Position numbers and translations under genes: made by a program
DNA from: Armatimonadota bacterium
GTDB lineage: Bacteria; Armatimonadota; HRBIN16
Direction of reading: 5' to 3'
Assembly: GCA_026003195.1 (NCBI GenBank)
Contig: BPGU01000002.1
Span: 496,001-560,000 of the forward strand
Length of the DNA stretch: 64,000 nucleotides
The notes under the pieces: model-generated
What the model was told of the DNA's origin: nothing
Databases searched by the model: none
What the model saw: only the letters and a program-made list of their open reading frames with translations
Shown: positions 17,359 through 25,613 of the stretch, piece by piece
How positions within the stretch are numbered: the first letter of the stretch is position 1
Layout: every line of letters begins with the position of its first letter

Positions 17359-18627
17359 TTAGCCGGCTTCGCGAGCGCGCCTGCCGTCGCGAAAAAACCA
17401 CATCGTTAAGATAAACGAGATGGTGAGCGCAACCGCTGTGCCAAGAAAAGGCGTGATGTGGCTCGGGATGACCCACTGTCCGATTCGGATGGGCACTTTA
17501 TCATACAGATATGCCCCCAGCGGCGCGCCCAGCATGGCTCCCACGCCTTGCGCTGTGAACACGGCGCCCATGACCGCGCCCCGGCGATTGCCTCCTATCT
17601 CCGACACCAGCGCCATCCACGCCGGTATCGCCAGGATGTAGCCCAGCCCGACCACACATCCACAGACGAGCAACACCCAGTAGCTATGTACAAAAGGGAT
17701 AAACCACATGCCCACCATTGCCAGTCCGACCCCTAACCGCATCGCACGCTCTCTGCCCCACAGGTCCCCCACCCTGCCAGCAGGCACGCTGGCGAGCGCA
17801 AACACCACCGCCGGAGGTAACAGCAGCAACCCGTAGCCACTTTCGCTCAGATGCAATACCTCCATCGCGTACAGCTTCACCAGCAACATCACCATGCCAA
17901 TGCCAAAAAAGGAGATAAAACCCAGCAGCAACGTATCGGGCACCATCTTGGCGCTCTGCCACATCTCGCGCAGGGAGATGTGGGGAGGATGCGGGTCAGA
18001 GTGATGCTCGGCATGTCGCGGAAAACGTGCAGGCACCCCCAGCAGGCAGACCACCGTTGCTAGCACGAACAGCACACTCGCCAGATAGAAGGATGCGGCT
18101 CGGCTACCCGTCAGGTCGTTCACCACCCCGCCGAGTAACGGACCCATCGCCACCCCTATCAGGTAGGTGACGTTCAGCAGGCTCATGGCGGTGGAGCGGT
18201 CTTTTCCCTCCACCACATCGGCAACGGCGGCGAAGATGGTGGGCCATAGCGCCGCTGCTCCCACACCGTCCAGCGCACGCAATAATAGCAACCCCAGCGG
18301 ATGATGCACCAGCACGGTTAGCGGTGCGGTAAATGCTGAGATGATGGGACCGACCAGCAATAGCCTCTTGCGCCCGAATCGGTCGCTCAGCAATCCCAGA
18401 GGCGATTTGAGAGCGGTCTCCGCCAGCAGGAAAGCCGCGCCAACAGCTCCTACCCATGCTCCCAAACCCAGTTCGAAGCGTAAGTATGGAGGCATGGCGG
18501 AGAAGTTCACCACCGCGTAAGCCAGCTCCGCCACCCCCGCCAGTGCTACCAGCGCAAGTAGAGCACTCCTGCGAGAAGAGTAGCGGAGCAGTTCCATCTG
18601 TGGTTTCTGCCGGTCGGCGCCCATCAT
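17359..18627 (-). CDS. major facilitator superfamily transporter
   Basis: A 422-residue carrier with twelve predicted helices. The MFS loop 2-3 motif is seen as GLLSDRFGRKRLL near residues 78-90 and its second-half counterpart as GRVGDLWGRERAM. A central His-rich loop (RHAEHHSDPHPPH) separates the two six-helix halves. Such proteins move small solutes or drugs by proton coupling; substrate unknown. It starts 14 bp after the oxidoreductase stop, so the two form an operon and the carrier may handle the oxidoreductase's sugar substrate or product. Two adjacent ATGs; the upstream one is used. The stop lies just beyond a dispersed repeat. Confidence 0.85.
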   Translation of the reverse strand: MMGADRQKPQMELLRYSSRRSALLALVALAGVAELAYAVVNFSAMPPYLRFELGLGAWVGAVGAAFLLAETALKSPLGLLSDRFGRKRLLLVGPIISAFTAPLTVLVHHPLGLLLLRALDGVGAAALWPTIFAAVADVVEGKDRSTAMSLLNVTYLIGVAMGPLLGGVVNDLTGSRAASFYLASVLFVLATVVCLLGVPARFPRHAEHHSDPHPPHISLREMWQSAKMVPDTLLLGFISFFGIGMVMLLVKLYAMEVLHLSESGYGLLLLPPAVVFALASVPAGRVGDLWGRERAMRLGVGLAMVGMWFIPFVHSYWVLLVCGCVVGLGYILAIPAWMALVSEIGGNRRGAVMGAVFTAQGVGAMLGAPLGAYLYDKVPIRIGQWVIPSHITPFLGTAVALTISFILTMWFFRDGRRAREAG

Positions 18628-18641
18628 ATACCTAAGGTCAC

Positions 18642-19700
18642 TTACCTCAGCACAACCTCTTTGCCGGTCTCCGCCGAAGCATAGATGGCGTCGATAATCT
18701 CGGTCGCCATCAGACCCTGCTCGGCAGTGACCTCTGGCTCGGTGTCGTTGACTATCGCCTGCAGGAAGGCGTACACCTCCTGCTGGTGGCTGTTCACTTC
18801 ACGCAGCCCAAAGGGCGTAATGTCCAGAAGCGTCTGCTCTTCCTCGCGGAAGAGCTTGAGCGGGTTGAGCTGCGCCCCGCCTTCCGTACCCAGAACAGTG
18901 GTGTTGAAAATGTCATGCTCGATATTGGCGCAGAAGCTGGACTCGATCACCAGTGTGGCGTCGTTCTCGAAGCGCACCAGTCCCACCGCGAAGTCTTCTA
19001 CGGTGTAGGTCTTCGGGTCCCACTGCCCCATCAAGCCGACCACGCCCTCGCGCGTGCCGAACTTGGTGTAGGTCATTCCGCTGACCGATACCGGCTTCGG
19101 ATGCCCCATGAAGAACAGGGTTGCGTCCAGAATATGCACGCCGATATCGATGAGCGGTCCCCCGCCCTGCTTATCCTTCTGGGTGAACACCCCCCAGCCA
19201 GGGATGCCGCGCCGGCGCAGAGCCTGCGCCCGGGCATAGTAAATTTCGCCCAGCTTGCCCGCGTCGATAAACCGCTTGATGGTGCGCACGCCCGTGCTGA
19301 ACCGCATGTTCAGCGCGACCTGCAGCTTCTTGCCCGTGCGCTTCGCCGCTGCCAGCATCTCTCGCCCTTCCTGCGCGTTCATCGCCATGGGCTTCTCTAC
19401 CAACACATGCTTGCCCGCCTCCAGCGCGTCAATGGTGGGCTGCTTGTGCAGATAGTTGGGCGTGCACACGCTCACCGCATCTACCTCTTTCAGATTTAAC
19501 AGGTCACGGTAGTCGGTGAACACGTGCGGCACGTTGAATTTCTCTGCAGCGGCTTTCGCCACCTCAGGGTTAATATCTGCCACTGCCACGATGCGGCACA
19601 GCTCCGGGTAAGCTGCGTAACCGGGCATGTGCGCTGCCTGCGCGATGCCCCCACTGCCGATAATCCCAATCCCTATCGGTGTCTTCACCTTTCGACTCAT
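18642..19700 (-). CDS. Gfo/Idh/MocA family oxidoreductase
   Basis: A 352-residue NAD(P)-dependent dehydrogenase. The Rossmann fold opens IGIGIIGSGGIAQAAHMPGY (residues 8-27), with VCTPNYLHKQ and the catalytic EKPMAMN about residue 101. The C-terminal substrate domain has GGGPLIDIGVHILDATLFFM, where the Asp and His are typical active-site residues. These enzymes oxidise sugars, inositols and their derivatives. The ATG has GGGGAG upstream. It is the first gene of a pair with the MFS carrier. Family certain; substrate unknown. Confidence 0.9.
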   Translation of the reverse strand: MSRKVKTPIGIGIIGSGGIAQAAHMPGYAAYPELCRIVAVADINPEVAKAAAEKFNVPHVFTDYRDLLNLKEVDAVSVCTPNYLHKQPTIDALEAGKHVLVEKPMAMNAQEGREMLAAAKRTGKKLQVALNMRFSTGVRTIKRFIDAGKLGEIYYARAQALRRRGIPGWGVFTQKDKQGGGPLIDIGVHILDATLFFMGHPKPVSVSGMTYTKFGTREGVVGLMGQWDPKTYTVEDFAVGLVRFENDATLVIESSFCANIEHDIFNTTVLGTEGGAQLNPLKLFREEEQTLLDITPFGLREVNSHQQEVYAFLQAIVNDTEPEVTAEQGLMATEIIDAIYASAETGKEVVLR

Positions 19701-19852
19701 GTTTGTCTCCCCTATGTTTGCAATGGTGTCAGGTGTTTACCGCCCTCGCCGACTACAAGTCGGCACGAGCGTACCCTATCATTCGTTCTGGCGATAGTAT
19801 TCCCACGAATCGAGCCTGTCTCCTGCTTTTCAAAAGAGTATACAAAAAGGTA

Positions 19853-19881
19853 TTGACTTTTGATGCCTATTTCTGTATAAT
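19853..19881 (+). promoter_or_regulatory. near-consensus sigma-70 promoter
   Basis: TTGACT (19853-19858), 17-bp spacer, perfect TATAAT (19876-19881). It is the strongest promoter match in the window and points into a 105-bp unit with no protein gene. Confidence 0.85.
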
Positions 19882-19887
19882 GAAAGC

Positions 19888-19990
19888 ACCAACCTGGAGC
19901 AACAACATGGTGCTTCCTGCGAGCGCCCTCTAGCAAACGACAGGAAGCTCTGCCCCTCTGTTTCCACCCCCGGACAGAGGGGCGTTTTTT
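19888..19990 (+). ncRNA. candidate small RNA with two hairpins
   Basis: The inferred transcript begins about 19888, seven bases after the TATAAT box, and ends at the terminator at 19990, giving about 103 nt. It holds a hairpin GCTTCCTG (19912-19919) / CAGGAAGC (19941-19948), then the terminator hairpin. There is also a possible 8-codon frame at 19907-19933 (MVLPASAL) behind GGAG, so a leader-type peptide is an alternative. The next + strand gene is over 4 kb away, so this is not the leader of a protein gene. The end touches the stop codon of the opposite-strand HAD gene. It matches no RNA family I recognise. Confidence 0.6.
19952..19990 (+). terminator. rho-independent terminator of the candidate small RNA
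   Basis: A perfect 10-bp stem GCCCCTCTGT (19952-19961) / ACAGAGGGGC (19974-19983), a 12-base loop, then G and six T residues. Confidence 0.88.
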
Positions 19991-20786
19991 ACAACTCCGC
20001 GAGAGTGCCTATCACGCGCTGAGGCGTCATCTCTGGTGGAGCCTGCCAGACCTCTTCTTCGCTGGTTACCCCTGTCAATACCAGCACTGTGTACACTCCC
20101 GCCCTCTTGCCCACCAGCACATCGGTATCCAGCCTGTCGCCCACGAGCACCGCTTGCGAGGGGAGAACCCCGCTTCGCTGCAACAGCAGCTGGATGCTGT
20201 ACACATTCGGCTTGCCGATGACCAGAGGTTCCACACCCGTGCAGGTAGCAATGGCAGCTACGATGGCTCCACCACCGGGCACGATTTTTCCCCCAGCGGC
20301 GGGATAGGTCGCATCGCGATTGGTGGCGATAAACTGCGCTCCCTGCTGGATGGCGTAGTGGGCGCGGCGTAGTTTGTCGTAGGTGAAATCCCTGTCGATT
20401 CCCACCACCACATAGTCCGCACCTTCCTCCTCCGGGTCTGTGACCACTTGCATTCCGATGCGACGCAGCTCTTCGTGAATGCCTTCCTCACCGACAATAA
20501 ACACCCGTTTCCCCGACGCGCCCTGCGACTGCAAGTAGAGTGCGGTAGCGTAGGCGGAGGTCATGAAATCTTCCTCGTCACACGGAATGCCCATACCGGT
20601 GAGACGCCGCACGTACGCCTCGCGCGTGAGGGCGGAGTTGTTGGTCAGAAACCGCACCATTTTGCCCTCGCGCCGTAGACGATGGATTGTCTCCGCTGCA
20701 AAGGGCATTGGCTCCTCCCCCCGGTAGATGACGCCGTCTAGGTCAAAGATGTACAGCCTGTGACCTTCCCACTCAAGGTCCGACAT
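19989..20786 (-). CDS. HAD superfamily (subclass IIA, NagD/phosphatase-like) hydrolase
   Basis: A 265-residue haloacid dehalogenase phosphatase. Motif I is FDLDGVIYRG with nucleophile and acid Asp, motif II is FLTNNSALTR, motif III Lys is in VIGKPNVYSI, and motif IV is VGDRLDTDVLVGKRAG. The C2A-type cap between motifs II and III is typical of NagD and 4-nitrophenylphosphatase/phosphoglycolate phosphatase. It hydrolyses a small phosphate ester; substrate unknown. The ATG overlaps the trpA end by 14 bp and follows AAAGAGG, so it is probably co-transcribed with trpFBA. Confidence 0.9.
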   Translation of the reverse strand: MSDLEWEGHRLYIFDLDGVIYRGEEPMPFAAETIHRLRREGKMVRFLTNNSALTREAYVRRLTGMGIPCDEEDFMTSAYATALYLQSQGASGKRVFIVGEEGIHEELRRIGMQVVTDPEEEGADYVVVGIDRDFTYDKLRRAHYAIQQGAQFIATNRDATYPAAGGKIVPGGGAIVAAIATCTGVEPLVIGKPNVYSIQLLLQRSGVLPSQAVLVGDRLDTDVLVGKRAGVYTVLVLTGVTSEEEVWQAPPEMTPQRVIGTLAEL

Positions 20787-21588
20787 CCCTGGTTGCCTCT
20801 TTCAAGGAGTGCACGAAGACGCGCACGCTGCGCAACAGAGCCTCTGTATCGCCGCACGTTGCCTCGTGTTCCACGAGCGACACCACCGCACTTCCCACCA
20901 CCGCGCCATCCGCCATCTGACACACCGCCCGGACGTGCTCCGGTCGCGAGATACCAAAGCCCACACACAGAGGGAGGTTGGTGACTTGACGCATTGCCTG
21001 CAGCATCCGCGGTACTTCCTCCGGCAGGTGTTGGCGCGCGCCGGTAACGCCAGTGCGGGATACACAGTACACGAACCCGCTGCTCTTCTGTGCCACCAGC
21101 TTCCTCCGCTCCTCCGTACTGGTTGGTGCGACCAGAAAGATGGTGTCGAGCCCGTAACGGCGTGCCACAGGGTGCCACTCTCCTGCCTCCTCGGGGGGCA
21201 TATCGGTCATGATGACACCATCTACTCCTGCCTCACTCGCCTCTCGCGCGAATCTCTCTACACCCATCTGCCACACGGGGTTGAAATAGGTCATCACCAC
21301 CAGAGGTATATCACTTTGCTGACGCACACGAGCAACCATCTCCAGCACCCGGATGGGGGTCATACCCTGCTGCAGGGCACGGAAGGTGGATGCCTGAATG
21401 GTAGGACCGTCTGCCAGCGGGTCGCTGAAAGGGATGCCGATTTCGATAACATCCGCTCCAGCTTCGGCAACGGTCAGCACCAGCTGCTCGCTGAGTTCGG
21501 GGTTCGGGTCGCCTGCGGTAAGGAAAACCACCAGCGCGCCTTCGTGCCGCACCCGCAGGGCGGCAAAACGCTCAGCGATCCGGCTCAT
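20773..21588 (-). CDS. trpA: tryptophan synthase alpha chain
   Basis: A 271-residue TIM barrel that splits indole-3-glycerol phosphate into indole and glyceraldehyde 3-phosphate, working with TrpB. Catalytic Glu49 and Asp60 are seen in [47 protein letters not shown] and [11 protein letters not shown] follow in the expected order. It overlaps the trpB stop by the ATGA arrangement and the HAD gene start by 14 bp. Last trp gene of the trpF-trpB-trpA block. Confidence 0.97.
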   Translation of the reverse strand: MSRIAERFAALRVRHEGALVVFLTAGDPNPELSEQLVLTVAEAGADVIEIGIPFSDPLADGPTIQASTFRALQQGMTPIRVLEMVARVRQQSDIPLVVMTYFNPVWQMGVERFAREASEAGVDGVIMTDMPPEEAGEWHPVARRYGLDTIFLVAPTSTEERRKLVAQKSSGFVYCVSRTGVTGARQHLPEEVPRMLQAMRQVTNLPLCVGFGISRPEHVRAVCQMADGAVVGSAVVSLVEHEATCGDTEALLRSVRVFVHSLKEATRDVGP

Positions 21589-22787
21589 CGTTGCCCTCCC
21601 AGCGCGCGGGATACGATATCCACGTCCTTGTCGCCCCTGCCGGAGAGGTTGATGAGGATAGTAGCGTCCTTCGGCATGGCAGGTGCGATTTGGATGGCAT
21701 GCGCTACTGCGTGCGCTGTTTCCAGCGCAGCGATGATACCCTCCATGCGTGCCAGCATCTGCAGAGCTTCCAGAGCCTCCTCATCGGTAGCGGTGACATA
21801 CTCCGCCCGCCCCCTCTCCTTGAGATAACTGTGTTCGGGTCCCACGCCCGGGTAGTCCAGCCCCGCGGAGATAGAGTGCGTCGGCATCACCTGACCGTAT
21901 TCGTCCTGGAGCAGATAACTCGCCGCACCGTGCAATACGCCCGGTCTTCCTTTGGCCAGGGTGGCAGCATGTTCGCCGGTGTGCAAACCGCGTCCGGCTG
22001 CCTCCACCCCGATCAACCGCACGGGGTCCTCGAGGAAGGGATAAAAGATGCCCATCGCATTGCTGCCGCCGCCCACGCAAGCCAGCACCACATCGGGCAG
22101 CTTGCCGGTCATCTCCAGCATCTGCTGACGGCTCTCCTGCCCGATGACCGACTGGAAATCGCGCACAATCATCGGGTAGGGATGCGGTCCCACCACCGAG
22201 CCGATGATGTAGTGCGTGGTGCGTACGTTGGTCACCCAGTCACGGATGGCTTCACTGGTAGCATCCTTCAGGGTGCGTGTGCCGGAGGTGACGGGGATGA
22301 CCTTTGCGCCCAGCAGTCTCATGCGGAAGACGTTCAGCGCTTGCCGATGCACGTCCTCCTCGCCCATGTACACCTCGCACTCAAAGCCAAAGCGTGCGCA
22401 GACGGTCGCTGTAGCCACGCCGTGCTGCCCTGCTCCCGTCTCGGCGATGATACGCCTCTTGTTCATGCGCTTCGCCAGCAGGATTTGCCCCAGCGTGTTG
22501 TTGATTTTGTGCGCGCCAGTGTGACACAGGTCTTCCCGCTTCAAGTAGATTCGCGCTCCCCCAAGATACTCGCTCAGCCTTTCAGCAAAGGTGACGGGGG
22601 TCGGTCTGCCCACGTAATGGCGCAGATAGTAGTGGAACTCTCGTTGGAACTCAGGGTCCTGTTGCGCCTTGCGGTATTCCTGCTCTAGTTCATCCAGCGC
22701 AGGGATCAGCGTTTCGGGCACAAACCTGCCGCCGAAGATCCCAAAATGACCGCTTGCATCAGGTGCTGTCTGTAAACTGCCGGACAT
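21585..22787 (-). CDS. trpB: tryptophan synthase beta chain
   Basis: A 400-residue PLP enzyme joining indole and serine. Seen: [12 protein letters not shown] at the N-terminus, the PLP lysine in [21 protein letters not shown], the phosphate loop [10 protein letters not shown] and [14 protein letters not shown]. It is the TrpB1-type chain expected to pair with TrpA. ATG at 22787 has AAGGAG ten bases upstream; an upstream TTG in the same frame is less likely. The start overlaps the trpF end by 29 bp, suggesting coupled translation. Confidence 0.97.
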   Translation of the reverse strand: MSGSLQTAPDASGHFGIFGGRFVPETLIPALDELEQEYRKAQQDPEFQREFHYYLRHYVGRPTPVTFAERLSEYLGGARIYLKREDLCHTGAHKINNTLGQILLAKRMNKRRIIAETGAGQHGVATATVCARFGFECEVYMGEEDVHRQALNVFRMRLLGAKVIPVTSGTRTLKDATSEAIRDWVTNVRTTHYIIGSVVGPHPYPMIVRDFQSVIGQESRQQMLEMTGKLPDVVLACVGGGSNAMGIFYPFLEDPVRLIGVEAAGRGLHTGEHAATLAKGRPGVLHGAASYLLQDEYGQVMPTHSISAGLDYPGVGPEHSYLKERGRAEYVTATDEEALEALQMLARMEGIIAALETAHAVAHAIQIAPAMPKDATILINLSGRGDKDVDIVSRALGGQR

Positions 22788-23388
22788 TCGCAATAAACTC
22801 CTTCATCTTCTGATGGTCTTTTTTGCCGGGCGCGCACTCCACGCCGCTACTGACATCCACCGCGTAGGGCATCACCTGCCGGATGGCACCCTGTACATTC
22901 TCGGGGGTCAAGCCCCCCGCCAGGATGACCGGTTTAGTAGCTTGCTCGCACAGCAGACGCGCCAGCTTCCAGTCCGCCTTTTCACCCGTGCCGCCCATCT
23001 TGTGCGGATGATACGCATCCACTAGCAGAGCGTCGACCTCCGGTTGCAGGGAGAGAGCCTCCTCGACGTCTTCTTCCGTGCGTAAGCGTACTGCCTGTAT
23101 GCGCTGCACATGCGAAGGGAGACGCACACTCTTGCGCACTCGCACATACTGCACTGCATCAACCTCTTGCCAGATGTGCTCGTCATCTTCGGGCAGTTCC
23201 GCGTATACGGCTACACGCGCCACGAACGGGGGCACGCTGCGCAGCATTTCGAGTAAATCCTCACACTCACCAGCGTACCTTGGGCTGGACGGTTCGAATA
23301 CAAAACCGACCGCATGTGCCCCGTTTTCCACCGCCGCCTTCACGTCCTCCAAACAGGTCATCCCGCAGATTTTGACCCGCACCACCAC
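22759..23388 (-). CDS. trpF: phosphoribosylanthranilate isomerase
   Basis: A 209-residue TIM barrel converting phosphoribosylanthranilate to the CdRP ketose. Seen: [12 protein letters not shown] with the catalytic Cys, [26 protein letters not shown] with the catalytic Asp, [10 protein letters not shown] and VDVSSGVE. The start is taken at GTG 23388, six bases after AGAGGTGG and just before the conserved VKICG; longer frames extend into the upstream gene without family similarity. A TATACT box at 23414-23409 (minus strand) would give a leader of only about 15 nt. First gene of trpFBA. Confidence 0.93.
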   Translation of the reverse strand: MVVRVKICGMTCLEDVKAAVENGAHAVGFVFEPSSPRYAGECEDLLEMLRSVPPFVARVAVYAELPEDDEHIWQEVDAVQYVRVRKSVRLPSHVQRIQAVRLRTEEDVEEALSLQPEVDALLVDAYHPHKMGGTGEKADWKLARLLCEQATKPVILAGGLTPENVQGAIRQVMPYAVDVSSGVECAPGKKDHQKMKEFIANVRQFTDST

Positions 23389-23473
23389 CGTGTGCCACCT
23401 CTTCTTAGAGTATACACTACGAAGAGGGCAAACATGCACTCCCCGCTGCGGACGACATCTCTGGAAGCAAACT

Positions 23474-24049
23474 TCACCCCCCAAACGCTGTCCGATTCAG
23501 GTGTCGCTGGAGCCACCACAGCGCCACGAGGTCATAGAGCGTATGCGCCACACAACATCCCCACAGGTTACCCGTGAGCCAGTACAACCCTCCCAGCAGC
23601 AACCCGAAGGGCATGTAGAACAGTATCATCTTGACGCCGTCGCTGTCCCAGCGCAGCACATGGATAGCCGCGAAAAGCAGTGAAGCCAGCCACACACCGG
23701 AAAGCGGCTGGATCACCCCGCGAAACAACGCCTCCTCACCAAAGCCGGCTACCACCGACAGCAGCACTACCTCCTTCGGCTGAATCTCCGCAAGAAACGG
23801 GGAGACCTGTAACATCCACCGCTTGAGAAAAGCCCATGCCGCCCATCGCTCCGATGCTGCGGAAGCGGCGACCGCCAGAGCGAGCATGATAGCGGTCAGA
23901 AGCACTCCCAGCATCGTGTCCCGCCAGGTGGGGGAGAGTACTTGCTGCCAGGTGACGCGCTGGATGGCTACCCGCATAGCCAGCAACCCGAAACCGGCTA
24001 CTGCCAGTGCGCTCTCCAACCAGAACAGTGTGAATACCAGACGACGCAT
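23474..24049 (-). CDS. CPBP family intramembrane metalloprotease
   Basis: A 191-residue membrane protein with six or so helices and the CPBP (Abi/CAAX protease) signatures: GEEALFRGVIQP (motif 1, EExxxR), FAAIHVL with a His (motif 2) and AHTLYDLVA (motif 3). Members cleave membrane peptides or prenylated substrates; the bacterial substrates are mostly unknown. ATG at 24049 follows GGAGAGC; a GTG seven codons upstream is the alternative. It lies 85 bp upstream of trpF on the same strand and may share its transcript. A second CPBP gene lies at 25594. Confidence 0.85.
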   Translation of the reverse strand: MRRLVFTLFWLESALAVAGFGLLAMRVAIQRVTWQQVLSPTWRDTMLGVLLTAIMLALAVAASAASERWAAWAFLKRWMLQVSPFLAEIQPKEVVLLSVVAGFGEEALFRGVIQPLSGVWLASLLFAAIHVLRWDSDGVKMILFYMPFGLLLGGLYWLTGNLWGCCVAHTLYDLVALWWLQRHLNRTAFGG

Positions 24050-24110
24050 CGCTGCTCTCCGTTCAGGCACACGCAGTATAGCCCAAATGTGCCTTGCCGG
24101 TCAAATCACG

Positions 24111-24140
24111 TTGATTTTTGCCCCCGATTCCCCGTATACT
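24111..24140 (+). promoter_or_regulatory. promoter of the TPR-YggT-DivIVA operon
   Basis: TTGATT (24111-24116), 18-bp spacer, TATACT (24135-24140), about 65 bp before the ATG at 24206. Confidence 0.6.
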
Positions 24141-24205
24141 ACTACAGGACAGTGCGGTTGCCGACAATAGAATTAAAACACCGCGAAGAGAAAGGAACAG
24201 CAACC

Positions 24206-24823
24206 ATGAAATGGCTCTGGACAATCGGACTGGTATCTGTCTGTTTCGTATCGGCACAGGCGCAGCCTCAGCCCTTGCCCGCAGAGGTGCAGAAGCGCGT
24301 GGACACCATTCTGGAAGGAGTGTTGGACCGCTGGATCGTGCAGATGGACCGATGGTGGCATGATGGGCAACACGAGCACCTGATCAACATGACCTACTTC
24401 GCCATCACCCTGGACCCCCACCATATCGATCTGTACCAGAACGCGGGATGGCTATTGTGGAGCTCGGACCGCGACGACGAAGCGGTGGCGATGTACCAGC
24501 GTGGTCTGCGCAACAATCCCAACGCTTATGATATGTATTACGAGCTGGGACAGTACTACTATCTTCGCAAGCGAGACTACGCTCAAGCCAAGGAGTATCT
24601 GGAGAAGGCGGTGCAGTTCCCATGTGAGTGGTTCGTGTGGAACACGCTGGGGCACACCTACGCCAGGTTGGGCGAACGGGAGAAGGCGGTGCAGACGTGG
24701 CAAGAGCTGTTGCGTCGCTTTCCGATGATGCCGATAGACCAGATGGAGGCAGTGCGCAAGAACATCCGTGACATCCTGACTCGCGATGCCTCCTCTTCCT
24801 CCGAGGAGAGAAGGCAGCCATGA
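24206..24823 (+). CDS. exported tetratricopeptide-repeat protein
   Basis: A 205-residue protein with a signal peptide (MKWLWTIGLVSVCFVSAQAQ, cleavage likely near residue 20) and three to four TPR units, for example AGWLLWSSDRDDEAVAMYQR, LGQYYYLRKRDYAQAKEYLE and LGHTYARLGEREKAVQTWQE. TPRs scaffold protein contacts, here outside the cytoplasm. The ATG follows AAAGGAACAG. Its stop overlaps the YggT start (ATGA), placing it first in an operon of cell-envelope and division genes. Partner unknown. Confidence 0.8.
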   Translation: MKWLWTIGLVSVCFVSAQAQPQPLPAEVQKRVDTILEGVLDRWIVQMDRWWHDGQHEHLINMTYFAITLDPHHIDLYQNAGWLLWSSDRDDEAVAMYQRGLRNNPNAYDMYYELGQYYYLRKRDYAQAKEYLEKAVQFPCEWFVWNTLGHTYARLGEREKAVQTWQELLRRFPMMPIDQMEAVRKNIRDILTRDASSSSEERRQP

Positions 24824-25080
24824 TTGGTGTGCTGGACTTGCTCCTGCAGCTGTTGACGTGGGCCATACTGGCGGACGTCATCCTGTCGTGGTTGATGTAC
24901 GCGAACGTGGTGAAGTGGAGCCCGTGGCACCCGGTGCCGCGCACACTCAGCCGTATCACTTCGCCGATACTGGACCCGATTCGGAAGCTGATGCCTCCGT
25001 GGCGGTACGGGCTGGACTTCAGCCCCTTTGTGGCGCTGATTATCATACAGATTGTACGTCAGATGATATGGCGGTTGTAG
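24820..25080 (+). CDS. YggT family membrane protein
   Basis: An 86-residue protein with two membrane helices: ILADVILSWLMYANV near the start and PFVALIIIQIVRQMI at the end, separated by the conserved loop RITSPILDPIRKLMPPW. YggT proteins are found beside division genes (ylmG near divIVA and ftsZ in Gram-positives and cyanobacteria) and affect nucleoid and septum positioning. It overlaps the TPR gene by four bases and lies two bases before divIVA, the normal neighbour. Confidence 0.9.
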   Translation: MIGVLDLLLQLLTWAILADVILSWLMYANVVKWSPWHPVPRTLSRITSPILDPIRKLMPPWRYGLDFSPFVALIIIQIVRQMIWRL

Positions 25081-25082
25081 CG

Positions 25083-25613
25083 ATGACTACACCGGTACGG
25101 TTAACACCGATAGACATCACCAACAAGCGGTTTCGGCGTGCACTGCGCGGCTACCGCACCAGCGAAGTGGACGAGTTCCTCGCGGAGGTGGGGGCGGACT
25201 ACGAGGCTGTCGTGCTGGAAAACGCCCGCCTGCGCGAGCAGGTGGCACAGATGCAACAGGAACTGGAGCGCTATCGCGCAATGGAAGAGGCGATGAAAGA
25301 AGCGCTGGTGCTGGCGCAGCGTACTGCGGACGAACTGCGTGCCACCGCGCACAAAGAGGCAGAAATCCTTCGGGCACAGGCGGAACTGCAGATACGCCAG
25401 CAGTTCGAGCAACAGCGTAAAGCCATCACCGACTTGCAGACAGCGCGCCAGCGGTTCGCCATTGAACTCCGCTCCGCCCTGAACGGTATGCTCGAATTCG
25501 TAGAGCGTTACCTGTCTCTCACTCCTACGGACTCCGATCTGGAACCGATGCCAACGGAAAGGAAGAGCGAGCAAACCGAACCGGAGATGTCGCATGTGGA
25601 ACAATCTGCCTGA
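25083..25613 (+). CDS. DivIVA-domain cell division/polarity protein
   Basis: A 176-residue protein. Residues 1-55 are the DivIVA N-terminal membrane-curvature domain (LTPIDITNKRFRRALRGYR, then VDEFLAEVGADYE), followed by a long coiled coil to about residue 140 and an acidic Pro/Thr/Glu tail. DivIVA proteins gather at curved membrane and recruit division or growth machinery. Its ATG follows the yggT stop by two bases, and the 3' end overlaps the CPBP gene by 20 bp. Confidence 0.9.
   Translation: MTTPVRLTPIDITNKRFRRALRGYRTSEVDEFLAEVGADYEAVVLENARLREQVAQMQQELERYRAMEEAMKEALVLAQRTADELRATAHKEAEILRAQAELQIRQQFEQQRKAITDLQTARQRFAIELRSALNGMLEFVERYLSLTPTDSDLEPMPTERKSEQTEPEMSHVEQSA

Noticed and set aside
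20773-23388. Attenuator or T-box before trpF or trpE
   Set aside because: I looked for Trp-rich leader peptides and paired hairpins ahead of 23388 and 27664 and found none.
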